A DNA stretch of 64,000 nt from Trissonchulus latispiculum (GCA_030248195.1 JASAND010022074.1:19817-83816), one strand, 5' to 3'. Counted from the first letter of the stretch, positions 33,429 to 45,425 are shown. Translations and numbers: made by a program. The notes: generated by a model not told the origin, from the sequence alone.

Positions 33429-34779
33429 GCCTAAAACATTAACACACCAGCACAGTGCCTTATGGGCGACTTGAAAGGTAATGCGAAAACAAAAACAGAA
33501 ATCCGGATTATCCCCTGAAATTTTCGACCCCTCTGGCTCTGCCCCCAGAAACGAATTTTTTACTGACCCACCAGAAACCCATACGATGGTGTTGATGGCG
33601 ACAAAATGGGACGGGGTTCGAAACATGTAGAGAGGGAGGTCTGGCTAAATAGGGGGAAACCGATTTAGAGGGAGGGGTAAGAAAACTTGTCAAGGCGGTG
33701 GTGTGTCACCGAAAAATAGGTATTTTGGAAAACATAAAAAATATATATTCCAAGTTTTAAAAGATTTCAAGCAATTTTTGCTAATTTTTGACATTTTCCG
33801 AAGAATTTCCAATATATAGTCAGGGGGGGAACATGACGGAAAAGAGGGGAAAAACATGGTCGCCTACTCCCCAACCATAGCAGTTGCAGCTGTCTAGTAT
33901 AGCCCATTAGAAAGAGCAAGTCTAGAAGTATACCCTACAGTACCAGATTGGTTTCTAAGTTTGATTCTGTAAGTACAGTACTTGACCAAAGTTGACCTCC
34001 CAAAATTGGCCAAAATGCTAAGGATTTTCGAAAGTTTGCAAGTATATATCTAACCATCCATCTGGCTACTATAAATTTGCATGCTGGCATAATTCTACTT
34101 GCTCTATGACATGGCAATAGTGATTTTCCCCTACGTGCACCCAGTAAAAAATTTGACCATGTTTTCCCCCACATAGGGTCCACTAGAGCGGGGAAAAACA
34201 TGGTGACCAAATTTTCAAATTTTGCGTATATATGCTTCAGGAAGGCGTAACTAATGCTTCTATAGGAAAGAGAATGCTTTAAAACCGCTAAAAAACTCAA
34301 AATATGCCAACTTTGAGCATTTTTGAAGCTTCTAGCTCGAAAATTTGATTTGCAGCATCAACATGCCAGGTTTCATAAGTTTCTATGGTAAAAATGAAAA
34401 TTTTGAAAAAACTTAAAAAATGATGGGATATTGCAATTTTTAACACAACTAACTTATTTCTAGCGATCTTCTGCATATTATGGCCAGTTCCCAGCAGGTT
34501 TCATGCCCAAACAGGTTAGGTACGGCGGATTTGGCATTTAGACCAAAAAATCGAGTTTTATATGTAGTCAAGCGGGAAAAAAACCCACTTTTCAGATTTT
34601 TGGGCAGAACGTTTTAATGGTTTGACATATCGAAATGCTGATTATACAGGTCGCTAGGCCTAGTCGTAAGCTTTCTTATGAGCTATAGAACACCTCTGTA
34701 GGGTGTGCCGTTAGCAAGAAAATTGTCCCAAACTGGCGGGGAAAAACCCAATGCGGGAAAAAACCCATATAGCAAGGTT

Positions 34780-36026
34780 CACAAAAAAATCACCCCGAAA
34801 ATTCACAAAAAAATCACCCACCTAGACGGCTAACAACAAGCCGCAGCCGGAAAATTTTTTGCATGGTAATAGCCACAAGTCCCAACCCCAACATATGTAA
34901 GTTTGGCTGCCGAGGCTCAATTCCTCCGACTAGGGTGCCCAAAATAGTCGACCCACCCAAAATCGGACAACTCCGGACCAAAATTGAAATTTTTGCTGGT
35001 ACTCACTATGGACTTTGCGCAGGTACCCCATATTATGCATGTGACATGTCCTAACTCTAAGCTATCCAACCATATATTGGATTCCCTGCCAGGTCCTCTG
35101 GGTTCGCCACCGGTGGGTGATTTTTTTTGTGAACAAGTTCACAAAAGAAAAATCACTATCAACTTTTTGTAAAATGCCTCTGGGGCAACCGCTAGGGTAA
35201 AACTAATGCCAAATTCGAGCTCAGCCACCCGGAAAACCTATATAGAGCATGTTTTAGGTACCTCAACCCCCTTCTGGCAGACGGTCCGGCCGATGGACCC
35301 GGCCCGGACCCTCCGGACCCAGGGGGTGGTCAGGATCACCTATCTGGGCAAAAGCTACCTAAAAACTAATGCCAAATTTGAATTCTACGCACCGAAAAAC
35401 CTATATAGGCGAGTTTTTAGGCTTCTTGGACCTTGAAATAAAATTTTTGGTCAGTCACGTGACCCCGACCCAGGTCACGTGACCCTAGGCCAAGTCACGT
35501 GACCATTCCAGATACGAAATTACGCCGCCAAATTGTTTGTTCTGTGCTTACTAGAGCAATAGAACACAAAATAAGTGGATTCCTAGCTTCCTGGTATCAA
35601 TAATAAACGTCAAGCACATTGGCCTGGGTAGCCACTTTGGACCCGGGGGCCGAGAACCAAAATTCGAAGTTCAGCCTGTGCAAAAAAAACTTGGGGGTCC
35701 AAATTTTTTTACATAATAACACTATGGACTATGCTCTATTTATGCATGAAAAGAAAAATTTCCTAGCTATATCCTGAGATCAGATCCGGTGGTGATTTTT
35801 TTGTGAACGAGTGATTTTTTTGTGAATTCGTTCACAAAAAAAAAATCACAAAAATTTTTTATTACTCACGCTACACGAGGGCTACCGGCATGAAATTTGC
35901 ACCATATGTAGAGGGGGTCACTACCGTTCCATACGTACCAAAAGTTTTTCGATCGGACTTCATTTGCAAAATTGCCAGCAAAAATTCGATATATATATAT
36001 TTGATTTTTTTTGTGAACCTTGCTAT
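34780..36026. mobile_element. Inner element with GTTCACAAAAAAATCACC termini
   Basis: GCAAGGTTCACAAAAAAATC at 34780 is mirrored at about 36003-36024, with TATA flanking both sides. Palindromic GTGATTTTTTTGTGAAC motifs recur at about 35120-35155 and 35790-35850. Confidence 0.6.
35454..35505. promoter_or_regulatory. Three TCACGTGA palindromes at exact 20-bp spacing
   Basis: TCACGTGA starts at 35455, 35475 and 35495 within a 20-bp tandem repeat (GTCACGTGACCC then variable). The sequence is the symmetric E-box bound by many bHLH-zip factors. A regulatory role here is only inference; no gene start lies adjacent. Confidence 0.5.
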
Positions 36027-36205
36027 ATATATGCGGGAAAAAACCCACCCCAAAAATTTTTGGCAAGCTGCCAGGAGCATTTCTAACCATTCCAAATGAA
36101 AGAGCGGGTTGTTTTTAGTATATACAACTGCATCAAAATATATTAGTTTTTGTATTAAAATTGAGGTCATATGGTCATTTGAAAATGTTGTATCTTTAAC
36201 ACATA

Positions 36206-36912
36206 CAAGAATAAAAATGCTCCGATGGAGCATGAAAAATGCAATATGGGTGACACTGGGTTTTAAGCGGACAGAGGACTAGGTTTTAAAACGTTAATAT
36301 GGGAGTGGCAGGTTGTAAATACCAGGAGGACTAGGTTAAACGCGCACTAATATGGACCAGCTTCGCTGAACAACCCATATTCGCGGAAACTGTCCGGACT
36401 GATGCTGGTGGCAGTTCTTCAGTAACAGTTTACCAATTTGTGAGCATAGCTCTGCGTCTGCAACAGTTGTATTCGTAATACTTAATAATTACATAATTAA
36501 TACAACTTACAACCCAACTTAATTTAATTAATTTAATTAATGCATATAATCCAACACTTAATACCACATATGCAGTAAAAATTGGTGTCACAAATCCCGC
36601 TCTGGCAGTTCAGTATACAGCGCTTGAAGTATATAAAGCATAATATTTCAAAATCAGCAAGCTCGCCTGGAAAGCTGACGAATTTAGAACTTAAGACAAT
36701 AATGGTCAAATGCGGAGTGGAGCATGCGTACCCGCGAATATGGGTTGTTCAGCGAAGCTGGTCCATATTAGTGCGCGTTTAACCTAGTCCTCCTGGTATT
36801 TACAACCTGCCACTCCCATATTAACGTTTTAAAACCTTGTCCTCTGTCCGCTTAAAACCCAGTGTCACCCATATTGCATTTTTCATGCTCCATCGGAGCA
36901 TTTTTATTCTTG
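36206..36912. mobile_element. Foldback element with 181-bp arms
   Basis: Arms 36206-36386 and 36732-36912 are inverted, equal in length and almost identical, starting CAAGAATAAAAATGCTCCGA. Each arm has repeated TAATATGG and GGACTAGGTT motifs. It is structurally parallel to 29498-30268 but different in sequence beyond the tips. Confidence 0.9.
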
Positions 36913-37130
36913 TCCTATTTCATTTTTAAGGTTCTCAGTAAACCTTAAGCAAAATGTTAAAGCTTTATGAAAGAAACTTTAAAATTCCCCCAATAATTAC
37001 GTAACAGTCAACCAAGCCATAGAACAAAGAAGCTTGAAAAGTACCAATTTCTCCCTTTTTCTTGATTTTGGCAGAAAAACCCTCATCTACTACAAACAAG
37101 AATATTTTAGAAAGTTGCAGAAAGTTATCT

Positions 37131-37815
37131 GTAGTTTGTTATAAGCCATATGCTGTACTTCCGCAGCACTCTACTGCAGCGCAACCAGACGCAGGCGTCA
37201 CTGCCAAAGTAGTAGACTTATTCGGCATGATTTGTAATGCTATTCTGCACTTGTCTGCAGAATTTCAGACGATTGCAACTTTTGTGTAGCTAGTTATATA
37301 TAGGCTGTGCTGTACTTCCGCAGCACTCTTGCAGTGCAACCAGACGCAAACGTCACTGCCAAGAAAGGAGACTTATACGGCATCATTTCCAATGCTATTC
37401 TGCACGTGTCTGCAGAATTTCAGACGATTGCAACTTTTGTGTAGCTAGTTATAGGCCGTGCTGTACTTCCGCAGCACTCTACTGCAGTGCAACCAGACGC
37501 AAACGCCACTGCCAAGAAAGGAGACTTATACGGCATCATTTCCAATGCTATTCTGCACATGTCTGCAGAATTTCAGACGATTGCAACTTTTGTGTAGCTA
37601 GTTATAGGCCGTGCTGTACTTCCGCAGCACTCTACTGCAGTGCAACCAGACGCAAACGTCACTGCCAAGAAAGGAGACTTATACGGCATCATTTCCAATG
37701 CTATTCTGCACGTGTCTGCAGAATGCCAGACGATTGCAAGTTATCTGTAGTTAGTTATAGGCCGTGCTGTACTTCTGCAGCACTCTACTGCAGCGCAACC
37801 ATGTAGTAACATCGT
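37131..37815 (+). repeat. Satellite-like tandem array, unit about 153 bp, 4-5 copies
   Basis: GCTGTACTTCCGCAGCACTC (last copy CTTCTGCAG) starts at 37152, 37309, 37460, 37613 and 37766, spacings 157, 151, 153 and 153. The units also share CTGCAGAATTTCAGACGATT and AGACGCAAACGTCACTGCC. Confidence 0.92.
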
Positions 37816-40800
37816 AATAAGTATACGAAACCTATCTATAATAGTTTGTCATGTCCTAAACTATCTGTATGCCGAATTTCAAATGCCAGTGACAAATGAA
37901 TAACTTGTTATCGACGGTGCTGTGTTTGGGGCAGCACATACAGCACGGTGGAAGCTAGAGAGTGCGCCAACCAACATAGCTACAGTTCCCCCTTACTACA
38001 GACACTACTATCACCAAGTTTCATATGTTTAGCCGTTTACAGTAAGTCTACAGACAGCGTGCTATGGTTGCTGCATAACTGTACAGCACGATAGCAGCAC
38101 CGCACGGCGCTGCGACTATGCTCATCGTGTTCAGCGACCCCGATAACCCTTATATGCGTCCCACTATATGGCCCAAAACAGCATATTTAGGCCTATTTTT
38201 GACTATTTCCTGTAGAGTTGGGACTTAGAAATTTTCCGAAAATGGCTATATATTTGGCCGGACCAACTTTGGGCCGGCCGCCTGAACGATCCCGGACAGA
38301 TATCGAAAATCGCCCTCGTTATGACACGCTACCTATCCCAAAGTTTCTTATGCAACTAGCCGCGTCTCTCTAGCTTGTTCCCTGAGCCCTGTAGCCGTGA
38401 CACAAAATTGGCCTTTTTTGGCCATCTTAGCGGTCAGGCCACCTTTGGCCGGCCGCACAGGTGGCCGGCCGGGCCGGGCAGCGGAAAATTGTCCAAAAGG
38501 TACGTTAACACAAATACTACTCTCAGAAAAACCAAACTTCACCGGCTGAAAATGCCCACATCGTTCAGTTAGTGAGTTAGACTAAAACGGCTTCCCCAAG
38601 CGTGACTTACACGGAAAAAAAAACAAACGGACCTAACTTGTCCGGAAGCGAAAATTTTCAAAGTTGAAAATTTTGACCAAAACTTTTTTGCTACTTGTTG
38701 TACTCGTCGTGCTGATTCCAACGATACCAAATTTGTCTAGTTTGGTTGAGTATTTAGCTGGCACGGTGCTCGAACGGGTCTCTAAGGGCCGCGCTGAGCC
38801 TTTTACACCCATATTATAGGGGGAGCGCTATCGCGCCCCCCTATAATAAACATAGGCAAATTTTGGAAATTTTTATAAAATTGTTTATTTTCGGCAGTTT
38901 AAGCATCCTATCGTGTGGAAAACGTGTTTTTCTTGTATTTACAGCCAAACTAGACCCATTTTAAGGCAAAAATAAGCATTTTTGGTCAAAATTGAAATTT
39001 TGGCTTGAAATGGCACCGTGTCCGATTTAGACCCCCTGGACCACCCATAACAGTACGAACCCAGGTAAAACCTATACCAATTTAATCTATAGGCTCTATT
39101 AAACAAATGTATGTATTGGTTTGACCTTTCCGGTCAATGGTTAGAAAAAAATTTAATTTTGAAAAGTGGGTTTTTTTTCCCGCCGTGGGTTTTTCCCCGC
39201 CAACTCCAGGTCACCCCCAGGTCGCACCGGAGGAGTCAGAGCAGTGTGACATATATATCATCATGAAGCGCAACAGATTCCCTACAAGTACATATAATCC
39301 GCTTTGGTCTAAGTCTTTCCAGTAGTTCAGGGTGGCCCGGCAAAGTTTGCCAAATTTCGGCACTTGGTCGGACCAAAATTTTCAAAAAATTTCAAAGTCC
39401 CAAAAATTTGCAGGGAAGCAGTGGGAGCAACCATAATACACCCTCCAGGGTTATTATTTTGGATGCTCTTCAAGATAGGCTATTAAAATCCTAGATAGCT
39501 CATACCGGTAAGCCCACACTGGGGGGGTGGGTTTTTTCCCGCATTGGCGAGTGGGTTTTTTCCCGCTTGACTACAAGCTTGTTGTGACGCTAGAATGGTG
39601 CCTAGGTAGTTTTGCACGCTAAAAACAGCTGAAACAACGCTTTTAAACCAATCTAAATGGCTGCCTGCTAGAAATCCGTGCCATATTTTTCCCCGCACCA
39701 TGTTTTTCCCCGATTCGCGGGTAAAAAAAACATGGACAAATCCTGTTACTACCAAAGCTGAGAGAGGTGTAAGAGAAGTTTGAATATACGATTGGATAGG
39801 TATTTGCCCACGGTACGTAACGGTCTACTCAAACCGATCCAAATCCAAACGAAGAAAAAGTTGGAGGCTTGCTTCTCTATTCATGTTCCCCCCCCTGACT
39901 ATACGTATATTTGACAAAACATTTAAAAAAACTTAAGGGTCTAAAAATTGCCAGAGGAGGGTCGAAGGCCGGTTTTGAGGGAGGGGTAGTCACAGGATTT
40001 TATCAAAATTTTGTCTGTGCATTTTAGTGTGCTTTTTAAGAAATGTGTTTTTAAAATCTGTGTTTTTCGTGAAATTAGCTTTTCGCAGTATTAACACGGT
40101 TTTAACGTTTTTTACAGCATTTATAACAATATTTAGCATTTTTCGCGTATTACAGAAGAAATACAAAACATATATTATTGCTTGCTTAGTCATTATTTCA
40201 ATGTTCTGAACGTTAAATATTTGTGTTGAAGACGTATACGTATATACGTACATTTTTGCGCTACAATGGGGGTCGACTGGTAGGGTTGAGCATCGAAAAA
40301 CGTCCCGGAAAAAAAGGATTTTTTCCGTTTTTTCCTTGTTTCCGGAGGGTCGGGAAAAAACGAAAAATTTTACCATTCTGGAAAGTTTTAGAAGTGTTCA
40401 AATGAAAAATTTTATTGATTTTTCTCAAATTTTGTTCATTTTTTCCAAATTATTAGCTTTTCTTTGAGTTTGCTGTTATTTTGAAGCCAGAATTTAATTT
40501 GAAGTTTTCTTAATTTTTCATAAAGGGCTCAGCTTTTTTAAGTAATTGCCAGTTCAAATAGAAACTTTTTATTTAACTGGTCAATTTAAACATTTCAGCT
40601 AACCGCTATGCTCTTAATTACAACACACCACTGTTCTTTGTTGCTACAAAACTGAAATTTTGGACTTGGAAACATGTTGGCAATCAAGTTTTCTAGTTTG
40701 ACAACCATGTCGAATCAGTGGCGGCGCCAGGTGGGGGAGGGGCGGGGCGGGGGCCCCGGCGACCCTTTGGGGTGTCGGCTCCCCCTAGAAAAAATTTTCA

Positions 40801-40984
40801 GCTGTTTATTTGCAAAATTTGAGCATAGTTTCCCTGGAACTTAGGGTCTCGGGTCGGGAGGGGGGTAAATCTTGGGATTTTGGTGGTCGACCCTCGAAAT
40901 GTGATGGGGGTACCCATAGGTGCATATACCGGGGGGGGGGTAGGGGGGGAACCCCTTCCCCAAATGGAAAAAATTTGATTTTTT

Positions 40985-41170
40985 TTTTATTGTTTTCTAA
41001 TTTGAAAACAATTAGAAAACTATTAGAAAACGATTAGAAAACAATTTGAATATTGTTTTCTAATTATTTTCTACATTAGAAAACAATTAGAAATTAATTA
41101 GAAAACAATTAGAAAAATTTCATAACTGTAGAAAACAATTAGAAAAAATTAAATTTTTTCTAATTGTTTT
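40985..41170. repeat. AGAAAACAATT-type minisatellite with inverted copies
   Basis: About a dozen near-copies of TTAGAAAACAA in both orientations. Confidence 0.85.
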
Positions 41171-42266
41171 CTAGAAATGGGCTTCGTGTGGGGGCGGGGC
41201 GGGGGCCCCGGCGACCCTTTGGGGTGTCGGCTCCCCCTAGAAAAAATTTTCAGCTGTGTTGTTGAATAGTGAGGAGATAGGCTGGCTCGGGGCGGGAGGG
41301 GGGGAAGGGGGGTTTGGGGGGTGGGGGGGGGGGGGGGGGCGGGGGGGGGGGGGGGGGGAAGATGGAAGAGTGCCGACCCCACCCTCGAAATTTTGGAGGC
41401 AGACCCCACCCCCAAATGGCCAAATCCCAGACCCCATCCACCCAAATTTGCCAGACCCCACCCTCAAAATTTTGAAAAATTTGCCTTAAAATTAGCAAAA
41501 ATTAGAATTTTTTTGGAAAAATTCGAAATTTTTGCAAAAAATCCAAGTTTTTTCGAACAAATGAGCAAAAATGAAGAAATATTTTTGATTTTTAGTTGGA
41601 AATGACGCATTTTTAGCAAATTTGCTAATTTTTTCTAAATTTTTGACCAAACAATTTTTTACCCTCCCACCCAAATTCGATTTTTCCGGACCCCACCCCA
41701 CCTCAAAACGGCTGACCCCATCCACCCTAATTTCGGCTACCCCCTCCTCAACGTTTTCTCAAGGTACACCTACGGGGGAAACCCCTCCAACCCCCCCCCC
41801 AGAATTTGGACAAATGGCCAAAAAAAGCAAAATTTTCTGTAATTTAGCCCTTTTTTTCTTCAAAATAATGCTTGTATTTAACGTTTTAGGCGTTTTTGCA
41901 CGGTTTTAAAGCGATTTTAAGCCACAATTTGAGAAAATTTTTTCAAAAAATGACCATTTTTCAGCCAAAATTAGCTAGCTTTTTGGGTCCAAAAAACGTT
42001 GGCGGGGTTTCGGGGGGGGGGGGGTAGCCGAAAGTTGAGCGAGGGTAAGTCAAAAAATCGGAGGGGGGGGTAAAGTAAAGTTGGTCGAAAATTTGGGGGG
42101 GGGGGGTAACTACCCCCCGACCCCCTCCCCAAAGGAAACTATGAATTTGAGTGTTTTTAAAAAATTTTTTAAAAACTCGGCAATTTTTTGCTAAAAATAG
42201 AACAATTTTGGCACTTATAAAGATGGGGTGGGGGGACAAAAATTTTGCCTTCGTCTCCCCTTATGG

Positions 42267-42774
42267 TTCGAAAAAATTTTTTGTCTCCGATTTGGATGAG
42301 AAGGTGCCACCAGGGCAAATCGAAGTCTCTGATTTCAAAAACCGAATCGAGAGATCGATCCGATCAATCGAACGATCAGTAGCATCGATCGATCAAAATC
42401 TATCAAAAATTTTTTGTCTCCGATTTCGGCGAAAAGTCGCCTTCCAAATTTGCGGGCGAAATTTCATGAAAATAGATCATGCGTCCTCAAAACTCGATTT
42501 TCATCATTTTTTTCTAAAATCGTCTATAAGTCGAAGTTGGCAGCTCTGATCGAAATTTCGACTACAGATTCGGAATCAGTGCCCCCGAAATAGGCGACTT
42601 CACGAAAATCGGAGACAAAAAATTTTTTGATCGATTTTGATCCATCGATTCTACTGATCAATCAATTGATCGGATCAATCTCTCGCTTCGATTTTTGAAA
42701 TCAGCGACCTCGACTTACCTATGTAGATGGCATGGCACCTTCTCATCCAAATCGGAGACAAAAAATTTTTCGAA
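42267..42774. repeat. 508-bp palindrome with ATCGAT-rich centre
   Basis: TTCGAAAAAATTTTTTGTCT at the left is mirrored at the right. Inner matched blocks include GATGAGAAGGTGCCA and GATCGATCAAAATC. Two GTCTCCGATTT motifs occur per arm. Confidence 0.85.
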
Positions 42775-43118
42775 CAACAATTTTGCTAATATTTGAGAAA
42801 TTTTTTGGAAAATGAAGGTAAAATTGGCTAAAATTTGGCAGAAATTTTGAATTTCCCAAAAAAGGTCGCCGGATTATTTTGGGGTCGCCCCCCCTTGAAA
42901 AACTCGTGGCGCCGCTACTGTGTCTAATGTCAAAATCACTTCATAGTTGAATGTTCATTGGCTTTAGAAACGGCTGAAAATGCGATTTTTGGCATAAAAA
43001 TTGAAAAAATTTTCGGGCAATCCTCCCCACCCCCACCCCATATCTCCGTTACACCCAAAGGTGGGATCCCAACGGTAAAAAATCATATCTCGACTTTATG
43101 AGCATATTCCTAAGCCTA

Positions 43119-43294
43119 AAGGTGCATTCATAGTTCCTGTCGCAAGCAGAAGCGCGTCGACGCGCGTACGGATGCGTCTGCATGCGTTCGTGAGCATGAA
43201 TTCGTTACAACTGATTTTAAACGATTAAAACGGCATGCTACAATTTGCGGCGTCGACGCGCGTTTCAATGCGTTAGCGACTATGAATGCACCTT
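43119..43294. mobile_element. 176-bp MITE with GTCGACGCGCG subterminal motifs
   Basis: Termini AAGGTGCATTCATAGT and the inverse at 43279-43294. Both arms carry CGTCGACGCGCG. Flanking bases are CCTA and AAGG; the TSD is unclear. Confidence 0.75.
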
Positions 43295-44278
43295 AAGGTC
43301 GCACTTCCCTTACATTCAGTCCACTTTGGAAAGCTATAACTTACTCAATATTGGGAGCTATAAATTGGGCCACATATCAAAATGAAGCTCTACATCTGCT
43401 GCGTCGTTTGGTATCATTGAAACGTGTCTACCTGGTTTGTATTGGTTGCAAACTTACCATACATAGCCCCAATTTTTGACCAAGTTTTTTTCTGGAAAAT
43501 TTTTATGCAACAAGAAAATGATCGTTTCCAATGTGTTTCTGAGATAATTTGCCAGGGACGGTTTTTTGATTTTGTCAAAATATCGTTTCAGTGTGCAGCA
43601 ATTGAGCATTTTCTGAAAATTTGGCATTTTATCCAACTTTGAAAAATCATTGCTCTTGATTGGAGGCTGATAAAAAGAAAAACAAAAAACCGCCCCGGGC
43701 AAATTGTCCAAACATACTATGTGTAGTATATCTAGATCCACCCATTGGTTGTGGAGCAATCTTCGGTCAAAAAATTTTGGCCGCAATTTGACAAAATCAG
43801 TTATTCGCCCAGAACTTTAGACTCATTCAGTGTACAGGGCTCTAATTAACCTAATTTGTGCCTCTTTCGAAGCTCTTTAATTTGAGTATAAACTTGCATA
43901 CGCTTGTAGTGTATACTGACTCCAATTCGACAAAAACCGTTTTCAGCAAGATCGAGTCAAAAATAACCAATTTTCGAGCAAACAGTGTTGAAAAATTCAC
44001 TGCTCAAAAACGATACGAGCTAGAGACTTATGTCTAAAAGCAAAGTTGTAGAGCACACAATAAGCTTTAAAATGATTATAGTCGCTGGGCATAATTTTCT
44101 ATATATAGTTCTATAACTTCAAATTCTTGTTTCTCACGGTACATGAGCGCTATGAAGCTGGCGTTTTTACAGGACGTTTATTATCATTCTCGATGTATTT
44201 TCTGAAAATTTGAATGAAATCGGACAATAATTGCACTTTCTGCAACAATATCTGCACGTAAGGGGTGCACGACCTTAA

Positions 44279-45260
44279 GGTGGTGATTCCTTTTGGTCAC
44301 ATAAAGTTTGCACCATTATTACTCATTCATTACTTAAAGTTAAGAAGCCATTTTTATATCAAAATGTAGCTTGACATTTTCTCTTTTTAATGCATGCCAC
44401 GAAACTAATGTTGCTTTTCTAAGATATTTTAAACACATTTTAGAAGAAGTATAATTTTCCAGAATTTTTGCAGACTCAAGAAAATTTTTTCGTGAGACAT
44501 CAGTTATATCATTCGATACCTCCATCAATTAGCTGGGGACGATTTTTTATTTATTGTGAAATCGATCTTCGTTACAGAGAAATAAGCTGAAATGTGTGCG
44601 TAACCTGGATTTTGCCTACTTTTTCCAAATTTGTCCAGCGATTACTTTAGCTAGAAAGCAGCAATCGGGGCAACTAAAAATTCGTCCCTGGGTATATTTG
44701 TGCAGAACACATTTGTTCAATGGCAGCCCTCCAGATTGCATGGTAAATGCTCCACAATCTTTGGAAAAAAATTGGTCGTGTTTTTGCAAAAACTACATTT
44801 TTTAGGATAGCAGCCTACAGGATAGCAGTTGGAAGACGATCATGTGTCGGATAATTTGTCCCTGTGAGACCTTCAAATCGACGCCTTTAGTTTGATTTTA
44901 TGGCTTGCGTAGTTCAAGAAATGTTGGATTATTTGATTTCTGCAAAAATGACAAGTTTTCGACGCCAAAACAAGAAAAACGTCTATATCTCACGGTAGAG
45001 AAAAGCTTGAAACTTGCTTTAAAAAGCAAAAATGTGAAGCTCAATGAGATCTTTCAAATGAATATAGTCATAATTGTATAGCAAATGCCAAACGTTCAGA
45101 AATTGGGAAAAACCACTGTGACCGGAAATCTCGAATTTTTGAATCAAGATTGCGCGGAGGGTGTTAGAACGCTAAAAGAACTTATTTCGGAAAGTTTCAT
45201 CAAATTTCATCTTTATTTACGCCGCCAAATAACAATATGTGCCCAAAAGGAATCACCACC
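44279..45260. mobile_element. TTAA-type element, uninterrupted 982-bp copy
   Basis: TTAA at 44275-44278 and 45261-45264. Perfect inverted termini GGTGGTGATTCCTTTTGG. It supplies the empty sites for both insertions in the copy at 30900-32931. The short frame at 44596-44805 is shared by both copies but has no recognised product. Confidence 0.93.
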
Positions 45261-45264
45261 TTAA

Positions 45265-45425
45265 GAGCGCTCTTAGCGTTAAAATTTAAGAGCAATCTCC
45301 AAGTAGTTTTGTGAAACAGTTTAGTAGGTCCTCCTAAGTTGCTTGAAAAACCCTCTTAACTTTTGACTTAGGAGCAGCTTTAAGAGCAAAATTTAGGAGG
45401 GCTTTGTGAAACGCGGCCCGGGCTC
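45265..45425. repeat. GCTTTGTGAAACGC repeat, related to 49930-50330
   Basis: Blocks TTTAGGAG, GCTCTTAA and a terminal GGCTTTGTGAAACGC are shared with 49975-50325. Probably ends of another MITE family. Confidence 0.55.

Larger units (their letters stand above)
33816..39903. mobile_element. Possible 6-kb compound element with long inverted termini
   Basis: The left end TAGTCAGGGGGGGAACATGA is mirrored at about 39883-39902 and TA follows on both sides. Mirrored GCGGGAAAAAAACCCAC and AAAACATGG blocks occur inside both ends (34145-34780 and 39165-39735). Nested content: 34780-36026, foldback 36206-36912 and the 153-bp array at 37.1-37.8 kb. No transposase frame seen. The end-to-end assignment is inference. 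Confidence 0.6.
40716..42920. mobile_element. 2.2-kb compound hAT-like element
   Basis: Left terminus CAGTGGCGGCGCCAGG, right terminus GGCGCCGCTACTG. Flanks TGTCGAAT (40708-40715) and TGTCTAAT (42921-42928) form an 8-bp duplication with one mismatch. The interior repeats 40740-40805 at 41190-41258 and holds an AATTAGAAAACA tract at 40985-41170, relatives of 57035-57480 at 41360-41775, and the palindrome at 42267-42774. No transposase. Confidence 0.85.

Noticed and set aside
41149..41489. Glycine- or proline-rich proteins around 41.3 kb
   Set aside because: Homopolymer G runs give Gly or Pro strings in all frames inside a hAT-like element.
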